DNA from: Hyphomonadaceae bacterium
Lineage (GTDB): Bacteria > Pseudomonadota > Alphaproteobacteria > Caulobacterales > Aquidulcibacteraceae
Length of the DNA stretch: 64,000 nucleotides
NCBI GenBank assembly: GCA_021731815.1
Contig: JAKFWO010000008.1
Span: 124,001 to 188,000, forward strand
Reading direction: 5' to 3'
Part shown: positions 51,319 through 61,580 of the stretch, one piece after another
Layout of the letters: every line of letters starts with the position of its first letter
Position numbering within the stretch: position 1 is the stretch's first letter
Position numbers and translations under genes: made by a program
Notes under the pieces: model-generated
What the model was told of the DNA's origin: nothing
Database searches by the model: none
The model's input: only the letters and a program-made list of their open reading frames with translations

Positions 51319-51900
51319 GTGAATTCCGACGAAATCCTTGCCCTGTTCAAATCTGCCGGCGCGCTGCTGGAAGGGCATTTCATCCTGTCATCGGGCCGGC
51401 GCAGCGCGCATTTTCTGCAAAAGGCGCTGGTATTTCAGGATCCGGTTCTGACGGAAAAACTGTGCGCGGCGCTGGCCGGGCGCATCCGCGCCGAACTGGG
51501 CGCGCCCGATGTCATCGCCTCGCCTGCGACGGGCGGGATCATTCCGGGCTATGAGACGGCGCGCGCTTTGGGGTGTCGGGCCATCTATCTCGAACGCGAG
51601 GACGGGATTTTCCGCCTGCGCCGCGGCTTTTCCATCGCCGCGCATGAAACCGTGGTCATGGTCGAGGACATCATCACCACCGGGCTTTCCTCGCGCGAAT
51701 GCCTCGCCGCCCTTGCCGGAGTGCCGGGCCGATTGCTGGGGGCAGCCTGCCTGATCGACCGCTCGGACGGGCGGGCGGAAATCGGGACACGGCTGGTGGC
51801 GCTCGCCCGGATCGGCTTTCCCGATTATGCGCCCGATGAGTTGCCGCCGGAACTCGCAGCGCTGCCGGCCATAAAGCCCGGATCGCGGGGCATGCAATGA
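51319..51900 (+). CDS. pyrE: Orotate phosphoribosyltransferase
   Basis: PyrE joins orotate and PRPP in pyrimidine synthesis. The 193-residue protein has [15 protein letters not shown] near the start and the PRPP loop [14 protein letters not shown] (near 113-126). GTG 51319 is chosen because it gives the family's usual N-terminus ([21 protein letters not shown]); an in-frame ATG at 51253 would add 22 unlike residues. The stop overlaps pdxJ (ATGA), beginning the block pyrE-pdxJ-acpS-rnc-era. Confidence 0.93.
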   Translation: MNSDEILALFKSAGALLEGHFILSSGRRSAHFLQKALVFQDPVLTEKLCAALAGRIRAELGAPDVIASPATGGIIPGYETARALGCRAIYLEREDGIFRLRRGFSIAAHETVVMVEDIITTGLSSRECLAALAGVPGRLLGAACLIDRSDGRAEIGTRLVALARIGFPDYAPDELPPELAALPAIKPGSRGMQ

Positions 51901-52706
51901 GCGGAACCCTGCCGCGTCAACCGATCCGGCTCGGGCTCAATGTCGACCACGCCGCGACCCTTCGCAATGCCCGCGGCGGGACCCATCCAGATCCCGTGGC
52001 CTTTGCGGAGGCGACCCTCGCGGCCGGTGCCGATGGCATCACCGCCCATTTGCGCGAGGACCGCCGCCATATCCGCGACGCCGACATGGAAGCCCTGGCC
52101 GAATTATGCGCGCGGGCCAATGCGCCGCTCAATTTCGAAATGGCCGCGACCGCCGAAATGATCGCCTTGGCCAGGCACTTGCGCCCGCATGCCGTGTGCC
52201 TCGTGCCGGAAAAGCGCGAGGAACGAACCACTGAAGGCGGGCTCGATGTCGCCAATGCGACCGGGACGATCGCCGCCGCCATCGCGGCGCTCACGCCTTG
52301 TGGCGCGCGGATCTCGCTGTTCATCGAACCCGAGGACCATCAGATCCTCGCCGCGCACGCGGCCGGTGCGGCCGCGGTGGAGTTCCATACCGGGATATTT
52401 TGCGATGCATTGCGGGCCGGGCACACCACCATCGTCGCCCGCGAATTCGACCGTCACCGCCGCGCATTTTCCCGTGCAGCCGCGCTCGGGCTTGAAATCC
52501 ATGCCGGACACGGCCTCGATTATGCGAGCGCAAAGCAATTGGCGCGATTGCCGGAAGTCGTCGAGTTCAATATCGGCCATTTCCTGCTTGGCGAGGCCCT
52601 GTTCATCGGCATCGGGGCGTCCATCGGACAGATGCGCGCGGCCATGGACGAGGGCCGCCGCCTTGCATCCGATGGGCGATTCTCCAATGCGGGGAGCGCA
52701 GAGTGA
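51897..52706 (+). CDS. pdxJ: Pyridoxine 5'-phosphate synthase
   Basis: PdxJ condenses 3-amino-2-oxopropyl phosphate with deoxyxylulose 5-phosphate to make vitamin B6. The 269-residue TIM-barrel protein has [49 protein letters not shown] and AGHGLDY, all of which are signature segments. The C-terminal [16 protein letters not shown] is also standard. It overlaps pyrE by 4 bp and is 4 bp from acpS, in the usual alphaproteobacterial order. Confidence 0.96.
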   Translation: MSGTLPRQPIRLGLNVDHAATLRNARGGTHPDPVAFAEATLAAGADGITAHLREDRRHIRDADMEALAELCARANAPLNFEMAATAEMIALARHLRPHAVCLVPEKREERTTEGGLDVANATGTIAAAIAALTPCGARISLFIEPEDHQILAAHAAGAAAVEFHTGIFCDALRAGHTTIVAREFDRHRRAFSRAAALGLEIHAGHGLDYASAKQLARLPEVVEFNIGHFLLGEALFIGIGASIGQMRAAMDEGRRLASDGRFSNAGSAE

Positions 52707-52710
52707 ACCC

Positions 52711-53112
52711 ATGATCCTCGGCATCGGCATCGACCTCATTGACATTCGCCGGATCGAGCGCACGCTGGAACGCTTCGGCGACCGGTTTACCCGGCGGGTC
52801 TTCACCACTGCCGAACGCGAGCGATCGGACCGCCGGCGCTGGCGGGCGGCGAGCTATGCCAAACGCTATGCAGCCAAGGAGGCCTGCGCCAAGGCGCTCG
52901 GCACCGGGCTGGCGCAGGGCGTTTTGTGGAGTGAAATCGGCGTGGTCAATGCGCCATCGGGGCGCCCCATTCTGGTGCTCACCGGCGGGGCATTGCGTCG
53001 ACTTGAACGGCTTGTTCCCGAGGGAAAGCGTGCGCGCATCGACCTCACCATCACCGACGAACCGCCAATTGCCCAGGCCATGGTCGTCATCTCGCTGGAG
53101 CCCGGCTCATGA
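52711..53112 (+). CDS. acpS: Holo-[acyl-carrier-protein] synthase
   Basis: AcpS transfers 4'-phosphopantetheine from CoA to the acyl carrier protein. The 133-residue protein has [15 protein letters not shown] with the metal-binding Asp, and [17 protein letters not shown], the family's active-site helix. ATG 52711 follows the pdxJ stop by 4 bp. The stop overlaps rnc by 4 bp. In many alphaproteobacteria lepB lies between acpS and rnc; here it is missing and the genes overlap directly. Confidence 0.94.
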   Translation: MILGIGIDLIDIRRIERTLERFGDRFTRRVFTTAERERSDRRRWRAASYAKRYAAKEACAKALGTGLAQGVLWSEIGVVNAPSGRPILVLTGGALRRLERLVPEGKRARIDLTITDEPPIAQAMVVISLEPGS

Positions 53113-53822
53113 TTTCCGGTTCGGTTTCCGATAAATCCGGCCTCGCCGCCCTCGAGCAAAATCTGGATTACCGCTTCCGCGATCGCGATCTGCTCACGGA
53201 AGCGCTCACCCATTCCTCTGCGCTTGAAGGCAAAAAGCGCGGCAAATCGCTGGAGCGGCTCGAATTTTTCGGCGACCGGGTGCTCGGCCTCGTGATTGCC
53301 GAGGCCCTGTTTCTCGCTTATCGCCATATGGAGGCAAGCGCGCTCGCCCCGCAATTGTCGGGGCTGGTGCGCCGCGCTGCCTGCGCCCGGGCAGCGCGCG
53401 AACTGGGGCTCGGGGCATTCCTGCTGCTGGGCAAGACCGAGGAAAAAGGCGGCGGGCGGGAGAAGGAATCGATCCTCGCCGATGCGATGGAGGCCGTGAT
53501 CGCCGCCATCTATCTCGATGGCGGGCTCGAGGCCGCGCGCGGCCTGATCCTCCGGGCCTGGGCCGAACCGCTGCGCAGCCGCCCGCGCGAGGCCCGCGAC
53601 CCCAAGACGATCCTCCAGGAATGGGCAGAGGGTCAGGGCAGCGGCGCGCCTGTCTATCGGGTCATCGGCCGCACCGGACCCGACCACGCGCCGCGCTTCG
53701 AGATCGAGGTCAGGCTTGGCACCGACCGGGTGGCGAGCGGCACGGGCGGCAACAAGCAGGAAGCCGAACAGGGGGCCGCACGGGCTTTGCTCGCAACACA
53801 TGGAATGCGATTCGATGACTGA
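53109..53822 (+). CDS. rnc: Ribonuclease III
   Basis: RNase III cuts double-stranded RNA in rRNA and mRNA processing. The 237-residue protein has the family signature [18 protein letters not shown] (near 48-65) with catalytic acidic residues, a second acidic patch [17 protein letters not shown], and a C-terminal dsRNA-binding domain ([13 protein letters not shown]... to [16 protein letters not shown]). It overlaps acpS by 4 bp and era by 8 bp. Confidence 0.96.
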   Translation: MISGSVSDKSGLAALEQNLDYRFRDRDLLTEALTHSSALEGKKRGKSLERLEFFGDRVLGLVIAEALFLAYRHMEASALAPQLSGLVRRAACARAARELGLGAFLLLGKTEEKGGGREKESILADAMEAVIAAIYLDGGLEAARGLILRAWAEPLRSRPREARDPKTILQEWAEGQGSGAPVYRVIGRTGPDHAPRFEIEVRLGTDRVASGTGGNKQEAEQGAARALLATHGMRFDD

Positions 53823-54798
53823 CGCTGCAAGCGAGCCCGTTATTTCCGCAGAAGAGGCACCGGCCATGCGCCATTGCGGCTCGGCCTGTATTTTCGGCGC
53901 GCCCAATGCCGGGAAATCGACGCTGGTCAACCGCCTCGTCGGGCAGAAAGTGGCAATCGTCACCAACAAGGTGCAGACGACCCGGTTTCAGGTGCGTGGC
54001 ATCGCGATCAGCGGCGCGACCCAGATCATTCTCATCGATACGCCCGGCATTTTCAGCCCCCGCCGGCGGCTCGACAGGGCCATGGTGCGCGCCGCCTGGG
54101 AGGGCGCGCGCGAAGCCGATGCGCGGGTGCATCTGGTGGATGCGGGCGCCTATGTTTCGGATGGCAGTGCCGCGCCGGGTGCCGCCGCCCGCCGCATGGC
54201 CGAGGATGACGATCGCATCCTGATCCGCCTCAGGCAGGAAATGCGGCCGACCTTTCTCGCGCTCAACAAGATTGATCTCGTGCCCCGCGAATCATTGTTG
54301 CCGCTGACCGCTTCCTTCATGGCGCGCTATGCCTATGAGGGCGTGTTCATGATTTCCGGCGGCAAGGGGGCAGGGGTCGCGAAGCTCAAGCAGGCCCTCG
54401 CTGCACTGATGCCGGAAGGGCCATGGGCCTATCCTGAAGACCAGACCATGGATGCGCCCATGCGCCTGCTGGCCGCCGAGATCACCCGCGAAAAGCTGAT
54501 GCTGCGCCTGCATGAGGAATTGCCGTATGCCGCCAGCGTTGAAACCGATGAATGGCGCGAGCACAAGGATGGCTCGGTCCGGATTCAGCAGACGATCTAT
54601 GTGGCGCGCGAGGGCCACCGCAAGATCGCTTTGGGCCGCGAGGGCCGCGCGATCCGCGATATCGGCCTCGCCGCGCGCAAGGAAATGCAGACTGCTTTCG
54701 ATCGGCCGGTCCATCTGTTTCTCCACGTCAAGGTGGAAGAAAACTGGGAGGAACAGCGCCGCTTTTACGAACCCTTCGGCTTGCACTTCGATGCATAG
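53815..54798 (+). CDS. era: GTPase Era
   Basis: Era binds 16S rRNA during small-subunit assembly. The 327-residue protein has G1 GAPNAGKST (near 27-35), switch I KVQTTRFQVRGI, G3 DTPGIF, G4 NKIDLV and G5 ISGGKGAG. The C-terminal KH domain starts near 215 and has GREGRAIRDIG, the RNA-binding loop. ATG 53815 overlaps the rnc stop by 8 bp, a tight coupling typical of rnc-era. A polar N-terminal extension of about 18 residues is longer than usual. Confidence 0.96.
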   Translation: MTDAASEPVISAEEAPAMRHCGSACIFGAPNAGKSTLVNRLVGQKVAIVTNKVQTTRFQVRGIAISGATQIILIDTPGIFSPRRRLDRAMVRAAWEGAREADARVHLVDAGAYVSDGSAAPGAAARRMAEDDDRILIRLRQEMRPTFLALNKIDLVPRESLLPLTASFMARYAYEGVFMISGGKGAGVAKLKQALAALMPEGPWAYPEDQTMDAPMRLLAAEITREKLMLRLHEELPYAASVETDEWREHKDGSVRIQQTIYVAREGHRKIALGREGRAIRDIGLAARKEMQTAFDRPVHLFLHVKVEENWEEQRRFYEPFGLHFDA

Positions 54799-54854
54799 GA
54801 ACGCTGAAGGCGTTTTCCTCCATCCCTCTTTTGTCGCCAGAACCTCAATCCGCA

Positions 54855-55841
54855 ATGACCCAGGAATTCGAACTCATTGCCCGATATTTTGCCCCGCTGG
54901 CGGCGTCGGCCCCCGATGCGCTGGGCCTGCGGGATGATGTGGCGCGCCTGCGTCCGCCGGCCGGCGAAAACTGGATCGTTACCAAGGACGCCCTGACCGA
55001 GGGCGTGCATTTTCTGGCCAGTGACCCGCCCGATCTGGTGGCGCGCAAGCTGTTCCGGGTCAATCTGTCGGATATCGCGGCCAAGGGCGCAGTGGCGCGC
55101 CATTATCTCCTGGCCCTGTTCTGGCCACGCGGTCGCGCGGTTGCGGGGATTGGCAGCTTCGCTGCGGGCCTTGCGATGGATCAGGCGGAATTTGGCGCGA
55201 CATTGCTGGGCGGCGACAGCGTCGCCATTCGTGGCCCCTTTTCGGCCAGCCTGACCCTGTTTGGCGCATGCCTGCGACCTGAGGGGCCCGTGACGCGCGC
55301 CGGCGCACGGGTTGGCGATCTGCTTTATGTCACGGGAACGATCGGCGATGCGTTTCTCGGCCTGCAAATTGCCCGGGGCGAGGCCGACGGCTTTTCGCGG
55401 GACGACGCCGATTATCTTCTTGCCCGCTACCAATTGCCTTTGCCACGCGCCGCTTTTGCGTCGGCGATCGCGCGCTGGGCAAAGGCCAGCCTCGATATCT
55501 CCGACGGGCTGTTGCAGGATTGCGGCCATCTGGCGCGGGAATCCGGTCTTGGGGCAGAAATCCACGCCGAATGGCTACCGCTTTCGGCCGCAGCCGCGTC
55601 CTTTGTGGCGCGCGCACCCGACCGTTCGGCGGCGCTCGCGGCGCTCGCTTCCGGCGGCGATGATTACGAAATCGCCTTCGCCGCCCCGCGGGAGGCCGAG
55701 CCCTCCCTGATCGAAGCCGCGCGCGCCGCCGGCATCACCATCACGCGGATCGGGCGCTGCGTATTGGGCGCGGGCCTGCGCTTCATCGATCGCGACGGTA
55801 AGGAAATTACCTCCCTGAATCCGGGATTCCAGCATTTTTGA
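54855..55841 (+). CDS. thiL: Thiamine-monophosphate kinase
   Basis: ThiL phosphorylates thiamine monophosphate to the active diphosphate. The 328-residue protein has GLRDDVARL, TKDALTEGVHFLASD, RKLFRVNLSDIAAKGA and LLGGDSV in the N-terminal AIRS domain, and SLDISDGLLQD and SGGDDYEIAF in the C-terminal part. All the metal- and ATP-binding acidic residues are intact. ATG 54855 gives the usual start. It lies 56 bp after era; thiL more often sits beside nusB in alphaproteobacteria. Confidence 0.95.
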   Translation: MTQEFELIARYFAPLAASAPDALGLRDDVARLRPPAGENWIVTKDALTEGVHFLASDPPDLVARKLFRVNLSDIAAKGAVARHYLLALFWPRGRAVAGIGSFAAGLAMDQAEFGATLLGGDSVAIRGPFSASLTLFGACLRPEGPVTRAGARVGDLLYVTGTIGDAFLGLQIARGEADGFSRDDADYLLARYQLPLPRAAFASAIARWAKASLDISDGLLQDCGHLARESGLGAEIHAEWLPLSAAAASFVARAPDRSAALAALASGGDDYEIAFAAPREAEPSLIEAARAAGITITRIGRCVLGAGLRFIDRDGKEITSLNPGFQHF

Positions 55842-55969
55842 GCCCGGCACTTACCCGACGGCAATCTTTCCGACCGATAAGGGTATCCAACCGCGATGCG
55901 CATGATTCCGAAACCGGATTCCGGTGCCGGACCATGCCTTTCGACCTGTCAAACAATCCCCGGTGCCCC

Positions 55970-56401
55970 ATGATCCGCGTGCTGTGTGTTTCCCTGCTTG
56001 CCTTTGCGTCTTTTCAGGCGGTTGCGCCCTTGCCGGCCCGGGCCTCGGGAGCTCCGGAAAAGAAGGAAGAAGCCAGGGACGCCACATTCGATATGCCGGG
56101 CGTGGTGGCACCGATCACCCGGAACGGAAAGCTGGTCAATTATATTTTTCTGAATATCCGGCTCGAATTCTTTCCCAATGCACCGGTCATCAAATTGCGC
56201 GAGCGCGCGCATTTCATGCGCGATGCGCTCATCCTCGCACTTTATAAAACGGATATTTCGCAGCCCGATCACCCCGGAAAGATCGACGAGCCCCGCGCGA
56301 GCGCGCTGATCCTCGGCATAATCGAGGCCCAGGAAGGCAAGGGGCTGATCAAATCCGTGACCTTCAACAGCGCCGACAGCCGGTCGAGTTTCCGGAAATA
56401 G
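55970..56401 (+). CDS. Small exported protein of unknown function
   Basis: The 143-residue protein has a signal peptide (MIRVLCVSLLAFASFQAVA, cleavage near ARA) and a mature part of mixed alpha/beta sequence, with LVNYIFLNIRLEF and IKLRERAHFMRDALILALY. The mature part resembles a conserved alphaproteobacterial exported protein with a distant likeness to FliL-type domains; I cannot name the family firmly. ATG 55970 gives a clean signal peptide; an in-frame ATG at 55934 is an alternative. It is 128 bp after thiL and convergent with the TonB receptor. Confidence 0.75.
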   Translation: MIRVLCVSLLAFASFQAVAPLPARASGAPEKKEEARDATFDMPGVVAPITRNGKLVNYIFLNIRLEFFPNAPVIKLRERAHFMRDALILALYKTDISQPDHPGKIDEPRASALILGIIEAQEGKGLIKSVTFNSADSRSSFRK

Positions 56402-56553
56402 CCCGCGCGGCTTTGCCAATTCGCGGTTTTGCCAATCTGTGGGACCAAAACGGGCGCGGGGGCACCGCACCGGTTTTCCGGAATGTAGCCAGAATTATCA
56501 GATCGGGCGGGCCAGATCAGGCAGGTCTCTGCCCGATCCGGCCCGACACTTCC

Positions 56554-59145
56554 TCAATATTTGAACTTCGCGCTCACGCCCGCGATCCGTTGCGGGCCGA
56601 GAAAGCTGAAATAGCTGATCGTGTCGAGATTGGGATTATAGATTCCGGCATTGGGTCCTGTATTGGTCACGCCAGAGCCGCCCTGGAAGGGGCCGTTGAA
56701 GCCAACCTGGATATAATCCTTGTTGAACAGATTATTGGCAAAGAACTCCACCGTGAAGCGTTCGTCGGGTGACGAAAAGCCCACCCGTCCGTTGAACAGC
56801 GTAAAGGCCGGCTGATCCTTGGCCCGCAACAGATCAGAGGCGGTGGAATAGGCGCTGGTATAGCGCCCGTTGAGGCTCAGGCGGAACAAAAGCTTCTGGA
56901 ACAGATTGCGCTCATAGGAAAAGCCGAAAGACGAGGAAATCAGCGGCGCAAAAGACAGCTTCTCCCCCGGCAGCAAGGCAAGTCCCGAGGGAATCGGCGT
57001 GGTCGAGCCCGCAAAGACCAGCGTTCGCACGCCGTTGATCGTCACGAATTCCCCGAAATCTCCATATTTGGTGTTGGCGATGGTTGTCCCGCCCTGCAGG
57101 GTCAGGCCCTCGAACGGCGTCGCCCACAGGAAATCGAAGTCAAAGCCGCGGCTGGTGACCTCGGGGATCGACTGGACGACAAACGTCGTCCCGAGGAAGG
57201 TGTTGAGCTGGAACCCCTCAAAATTATTGAAGAACCCGGTCAGGTTGAGCAACAGATTGCCATTCAGCCATGTCGTCTTGGTTCCGACTTCATAGGCATT
57301 GACGGTTTCCTCCGCAAAAGAGAGATCCGGGTCCACGGCGAAGGTCGGTGTTTGTTCGCGGTCGAGATTAAACCCGCCCGCCTTGAAGCCGCGCGAATAG
57401 CCGCCGAAGAACAGGATATTGTCGATCGGCTTCCAGGCGAGTTTGGCGGTGCCCGTCACCTGATTGTCCGAACGCGTATCGGTCAGGGTCTGGCCGTTGA
57501 ACCGCGGATTGTTGAAGGGCAGACAGATCAGACCGACCGCCGCCGCCGGCAAGGGCACGCCTGCCCCGACCCGCCCGAGCACCGCACCGCAGGCCGCACC
57601 GCCATCGGTATTGGTGAAAGCGACGTCAAGATCCTTGTTGTCCGAGGTATAACGCACACCACCGGTGAATTCGAGGCTCTCGAAAATCTTCCACGAGACC
57701 TGTGAGAAACCGGCAAAGGAATTGGTAGTCTGGTTATACACATCGCGCAGACCAAAGCCCGTCCGGAAGCTCTGGCCGGGTGCAAGGCCCGTGATCCCGG
57801 CGATCTGATTGGGATTTAGTCCGCCGGAAAGCAGCAGGGAGAAATAGGTTTCATTGGCCGTGCCATAAAGGAAGGTGTCACGCCGCTGGAGATCCTCATT
57901 GGCGTAGAAGCCGCCGACCACCCAATTGAAACGGCCAGAAAACGCCTCGCCCTGCGCACGAAGTTCGGCGGAGAAGGTTTTGAACTCGTTACCGAAATCT
58001 CCGTTGAACGGGCGGAAGAAAATATCGGCGGCGGTAAAATCCGAATCCTGACCGTTATTCACTTCCCAATTGCGCCAGGACAGCAGGCCGATCAGCTTGG
58101 CAAAGCCGACATCAAGGGTCGATTCGCCCGACAGCCCCCATTCGCGGATGGCCTGTTCGGTCCCGCGATTGGAGAACGCCACCCGGTCGAATGTCCCGAA
58201 ACCGGGATCGAGCGTCCTTGTGCCCGCGCGATGCCCGGTGCCCTGCCCGCCTGCCAGCGCATCGATGAACACGGCGGAGGCATTGGCACCCGCCGTTGGG
58301 TTGATCGATTCCACCGCCGTCGCGACGCAGCAATTCTCATTACGGCTGGTGTAATCGCCGATCAGGCGAAAATCGAAGCGGTCGACCGGCGTCCACAGGA
58401 GCTGCCCGCGGAACGAGGCGAAGCTCTGATCCGTATCCTGATCCTGGGCGCGGGGGCCTGGCCCGCGCACCACATCGGTCAGGCCATTGCGCGAGCGCAC
58501 TGCGCCATAGATGCGAACGGCAAGCTTGTCCTCGATCAACGGGCCGGTGATCGCGCCAGAGCCGCCAAAGGTCCCCTCCTCGCCCACCGTGAATTCGGCA
58601 TTGGTCCCCCAGTCGAATTTTGGCTTGGCGGTGAAAATCTGGATGAGCCCCGACGAGGTATTCTTGCCGAACAGGGTCCCCTGCGGGCCCTTCAGGACCT
58701 CGATGCGCTCAAGCTCGCCCAGATCATTGAAGCCCACCCCGTTGCGGGGACGGAACACGCCATCGATGATGACACCCACCGAGGATTCAAGGCCGGGATT
58801 ATCGCCGACCGTACCCACGCCGCGCACGCGTGCGGTTGTGACCGTCTCGCTGGTCGTCGACGTCACGAGCAATCCCGGCGTGAGAACGGTGAGGTCCTTG
58901 ATATCCTTGACGCCGGCATCATTGAGGATCGTGGATCCGAAGGCCGAGACCTGAATCGGGACGTCCTGGAGCCGCTGCTCGCGTTTCTGGGCAAACACCG
59001 TGATCTCGATCGGCGAATCATCCTCGGCTTCCTGCGCCTGGTCGGCGGGGGCCGCCTGGGCGAAGGCCTGACCTTGGGAAAGCAGAAGCGGTGCCGCACA
59101 GGCCGCAGCGAACAGGCTGAATCTCAACGGATTTTTGGTCGTCAT
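56554..59145 (-). CDS. TonB-dependent outer-membrane receptor
   Basis: The 863-residue protein has a signal peptide (LFAAACAAPLLLSQGQAFA), a TonB-box-like IEITVFAQKRE, a plug domain (VPIQVSAFGSTILNDAG, then GPQGTLFGKNTSSG) and a long C-terminal beta-barrel ending in GVSAKFKY with terminal aromatic residue. The outline is that of the large Sphingomonadales/Caulobacter-type receptors for unknown organic ligands. ATG 59145 has GGGAG 10 bp upstream; a longer frame to 59298 would spoil the signal peptide. No transport or regulator gene lies next to it, so its ligand is unknown. Confidence 0.92.
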   Translation of the reverse strand: MTTKNPLRFSLFAAACAAPLLLSQGQAFAQAAPADQAQEAEDDSPIEITVFAQKREQRLQDVPIQVSAFGSTILNDAGVKDIKDLTVLTPGLLVTSTTSETVTTARVRGVGTVGDNPGLESSVGVIIDGVFRPRNGVGFNDLGELERIEVLKGPQGTLFGKNTSSGLIQIFTAKPKFDWGTNAEFTVGEEGTFGGSGAITGPLIEDKLAVRIYGAVRSRNGLTDVVRGPGPRAQDQDTDQSFASFRGQLLWTPVDRFDFRLIGDYTSRNENCCVATAVESINPTAGANASAVFIDALAGGQGTGHRAGTRTLDPGFGTFDRVAFSNRGTEQAIREWGLSGESTLDVGFAKLIGLLSWRNWEVNNGQDSDFTAADIFFRPFNGDFGNEFKTFSAELRAQGEAFSGRFNWVVGGFYANEDLQRRDTFLYGTANETYFSLLLSGGLNPNQIAGITGLAPGQSFRTGFGLRDVYNQTTNSFAGFSQVSWKIFESLEFTGGVRYTSDNKDLDVAFTNTDGGAACGAVLGRVGAGVPLPAAAVGLICLPFNNPRFNGQTLTDTRSDNQVTGTAKLAWKPIDNILFFGGYSRGFKAGGFNLDREQTPTFAVDPDLSFAEETVNAYEVGTKTTWLNGNLLLNLTGFFNNFEGFQLNTFLGTTFVVQSIPEVTSRGFDFDFLWATPFEGLTLQGGTTIANTKYGDFGEFVTINGVRTLVFAGSTTPIPSGLALLPGEKLSFAPLISSSFGFSYERNLFQKLLFRLSLNGRYTSAYSTASDLLRAKDQPAFTLFNGRVGFSSPDERFTVEFFANNLFNKDYIQVGFNGPFQGGSGVTNTGPNAGIYNPNLDTISYFSFLGPQRIAGVSAKFKY

Positions 59146-59337
59146 CACAATTTTCTCCCTGTATAGGCCGCCGGTGTGGTCCGCGATCCTGCCGGTATCG
59201 TCCCCGGTCTCGCGCGCACAATGTTGCGGATTTGTGAAAGCGTAAAGTGGTAAAGGGCGCGAATTCCGCGGCCAATACGAAATGTGCTCTTTGGGCAACA
59301 GTGAGAGAGAGGCAGGTGATACTCGTCCTGCAGACCA

Positions 59338-60276
59338 TCAAACAAATGTGCCCGCTTTCGAATCCAGCAGCGAATCAATTGCAAGTGCAAGTTGTAACGC
59401 CGCCAAACCGTCGTCAAGGCTTACCAGTGGCGCGCGCGATTCGCCCAGCACCGCGCGCACGAAATTGGTGACATTGACGCCGATCGGGTCGGTCAATTCC
59501 GGACAGGCAAAATTGGCTTCGGGCAGGCTGATATTTCCGGCCGCACGAATCCTGCGCGCCAGAAAATCCACCTCGACCTCGCCATCGGGGTAACCGAGAA
59601 TCATCGACCGATGCCGCTCGCTGGCCATGCGGCTGGCCGCAAGGCTGACGCGCACACCACCAGCATCGAATTGGGCGCTCACATGATCCCATACCCCGCT
59701 CGGCCCGATTTCGCCCCTGGCGTCCAGCAGCAAATGCGGCTCGGGCAGCAATGCGTGGACGAGGTCGAGATCATGGGTCATGAGGTCGAGCGTTACCGAA
59801 ACATCGGCCCCACGCCCGCCCCATGGCCCGGCGCGGACGCAGGTCACATCTGATGGCGGGCCTTTCGCGGCGACAAGTTCGAACAGACCGAGCGCACGCG
59901 CCGCAACCCGCTCCTGATGGCCCATGGCGGTCACCAGATCGGGCTTGTTCTGCGCCGCAGCAATGAGGGTCCGGCCATTCGACAGCCGGGCAGCCACCGG
60001 TTTTTCCAGCAGAAAATGCTTACCCGCGGCAAGGGTGGCGCAGGCCCGGTCGAAATGATGAACCGCGGGTGCCGCAATGGTTACGATATCGACCGAGGCC
60101 CAGAAAGCGGCGGTTTCCGAACAGGGCTGTGCATTGAAAGCGTCGGCGAGCGCCGCGGCGCGTTCAGCATCGGGGTCGAATATCGCCGTCAACAGGACTT
60201 CCGGGAGTGCAGCATATTTTTGCGCATGGAGCCGACCGAACGCCCCGGCCCCGATCACGCCCGCCCGCACGCGCAT
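59338..60276 (-). CDS. Gfo/Idh/MocA family oxidoreductase
   Basis: The 312-residue cytoplasmic enzyme has the Rossmann motif AGVIGAGAFGRLHA, the substrate-pocket motif LLEKPVA with the conserved Lys, and a C-terminal beta-sheet domain with THDLDLVHALL. The His pair in MTHDLD is catalytic in this family. Substrates in the family are sugars, inositols or biliverdin-like compounds and cannot be fixed here. Start at ATG 60276 (a TTG at 60282 is close). It follows trpS on the same strand by 52 bp and may be expressed with it. Confidence 0.87.
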   Translation of the reverse strand: MRVRAGVIGAGAFGRLHAQKYAALPEVLLTAIFDPDAERAAALADAFNAQPCSETAAFWASVDIVTIAAPAVHHFDRACATLAAGKHFLLEKPVAARLSNGRTLIAAAQNKPDLVTAMGHQERVAARALGLFELVAAKGPPSDVTCVRAGPWGGRGADVSVTLDLMTHDLDLVHALLPEPHLLLDARGEIGPSGVWDHVSAQFDAGGVRVSLAASRMASERHRSMILGYPDGEVEVDFLARRIRAAGNISLPEANFACPELTDPIGVNVTNFVRAVLGESRAPLVSLDDGLAALQLALAIDSLLDSKAGTFV

Positions 60277-60328
60277 GCTCAAATCACCCGGACCGGAGGC
60301 GAGATCAAAGGCGAGGCCACTCGCGCCC

Positions 60329-61399
60329 TCATGTCAGAAATCCGACGATTTTCCGGACGTCTGCCATGATGGGGGCGGCGATCGCATCGGCGCGCTCCGC
60401 GCCCGCCGCCAGCACCTGATCCACAGCGTCGGGCTCGCGCAGATAACGCGCCATTTCCGAGGCGATGGGCGCGAGTTCGGCCACTGCCAGTTCCGCCAGT
60501 ACCGGCTTGAATTGCGAAAAACCCTGGCCGGCAAAGCGGGCGAGTACGTCCTCGCGCGGGCAATTGGCGAGTGCTGCATAGATCCCGACCAGATTTTCCA
60601 CTTCCGGCCGATTGGCGAGACCCTCAACCGAATCAGGGATGGGCAGGGCATCGGTGGTGGCGCGCCGGATCTTGTTGGCGATCGAATCGGCATCATCGGT
60701 CATGTTGATACGTGACATGTCGGACGGGTCGGATTTCGACATTTTCTTCGTGCCGTCACGCAGGCTCATCACCCGTGTGGCCGGCCCCTCGATCAGCGGC
60801 TCGGGCAAGGGAAAGAAATCCGGACAGCCGAAATCATTGTTGAATTTCTGGGCGATGTCGCGGGCGAGCTCGAGATGCTGCTTCTGGTCCTCGCCGACCG
60901 GCACATGGGTGGCACGATAGGCCAGAATATCGGCAGCCATCAGCGCCGGATAGACAAATAATCCAACCGAGGCGCGCTCCTTGTCCTTGCCGGCCTTTTC
61001 CTTGAACTGGGTCATGCGGTTGAGCCAGCCCATCCGCGCCACGCAATTGAAGATCCAGGCGAGTTCCGCATGGGCGGGAACCCGGCTCTGGGCGAAGATG
61101 ATCGCTTTGGCGGGATCGATCCCGGCGGCGAGATATGCCGCGGCGATTTCGCGCGTCTGGTGGCGCAAGGCGACCGGATCCTGCCAGACCGTGATGGCAT
61201 GCAGATCGACCACGCAAAACACCGATTCCATCTGATGCTGGAGATCGGCGAAGCGGCGAATGGCCCCGAGATAATTTCCGAGATGGATATTGGCCGTGGG
61301 CTGCACACCCGAAAATACGCGCGGCGAGCCCGGCCATGGCTGCGCTGAAGCGGCCGGAATTTCGGTGGACCGTTGGGCGTCGTCAGAAGGATTTGTCAT
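60329..61399 (-). CDS. trpS: Tryptophanyl-tRNA synthetase
   Basis: TrpRS charges tRNA-Trp. The 356-residue class I enzyme has the HIGH-like [12 protein letters not shown] (near 35-46), the KMSKS loop at [11 protein letters not shown] (near 210-220), and the family segments [25 protein letters not shown] 61399 gives a short polar N-terminal extension of about 25 residues before [11 protein letters not shown]. The ribosome site is weak. It is followed by the Gfo/Idh/MocA gene and preceded by the metallopeptidase gene by 181 bp. Confidence 0.95.
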   Translation of the reverse strand: MTNPSDDAQRSTEIPAASAQPWPGSPRVFSGVQPTANIHLGNYLGAIRRFADLQHQMESVFCVVDLHAITVWQDPVALRHQTREIAAAYLAAGIDPAKAIIFAQSRVPAHAELAWIFNCVARMGWLNRMTQFKEKAGKDKERASVGLFVYPALMAADILAYRATHVPVGEDQKQHLELARDIAQKFNNDFGCPDFFPLPEPLIEGPATRVMSLRDGTKKMSKSDPSDMSRINMTDDADSIANKIRRATTDALPIPDSVEGLANRPEVENLVGIYAALANCPREDVLARFAGQGFSQFKPVLAELAVAELAPIASEMARYLREPDAVDQVLAAGAERADAIAAPIMADVRKIVGFLT

Positions 61400-61580
61400 G
61401 CGGGAACTTTCAGCACCCAATGGAATTTTTCGGAAGGGCGAGTGCAGGCCGTCGGGGACTAATCGAATGCCGCACAAAATCAAGCCGTCGCGCGCAAGCC
61501 TCGCGCATATCCACCGCAATTTCGGCCCCGCGCCACCTGTTTTCCCGAAATCCATCGCTGGTCCCCGGGGCCAGGCCGGT

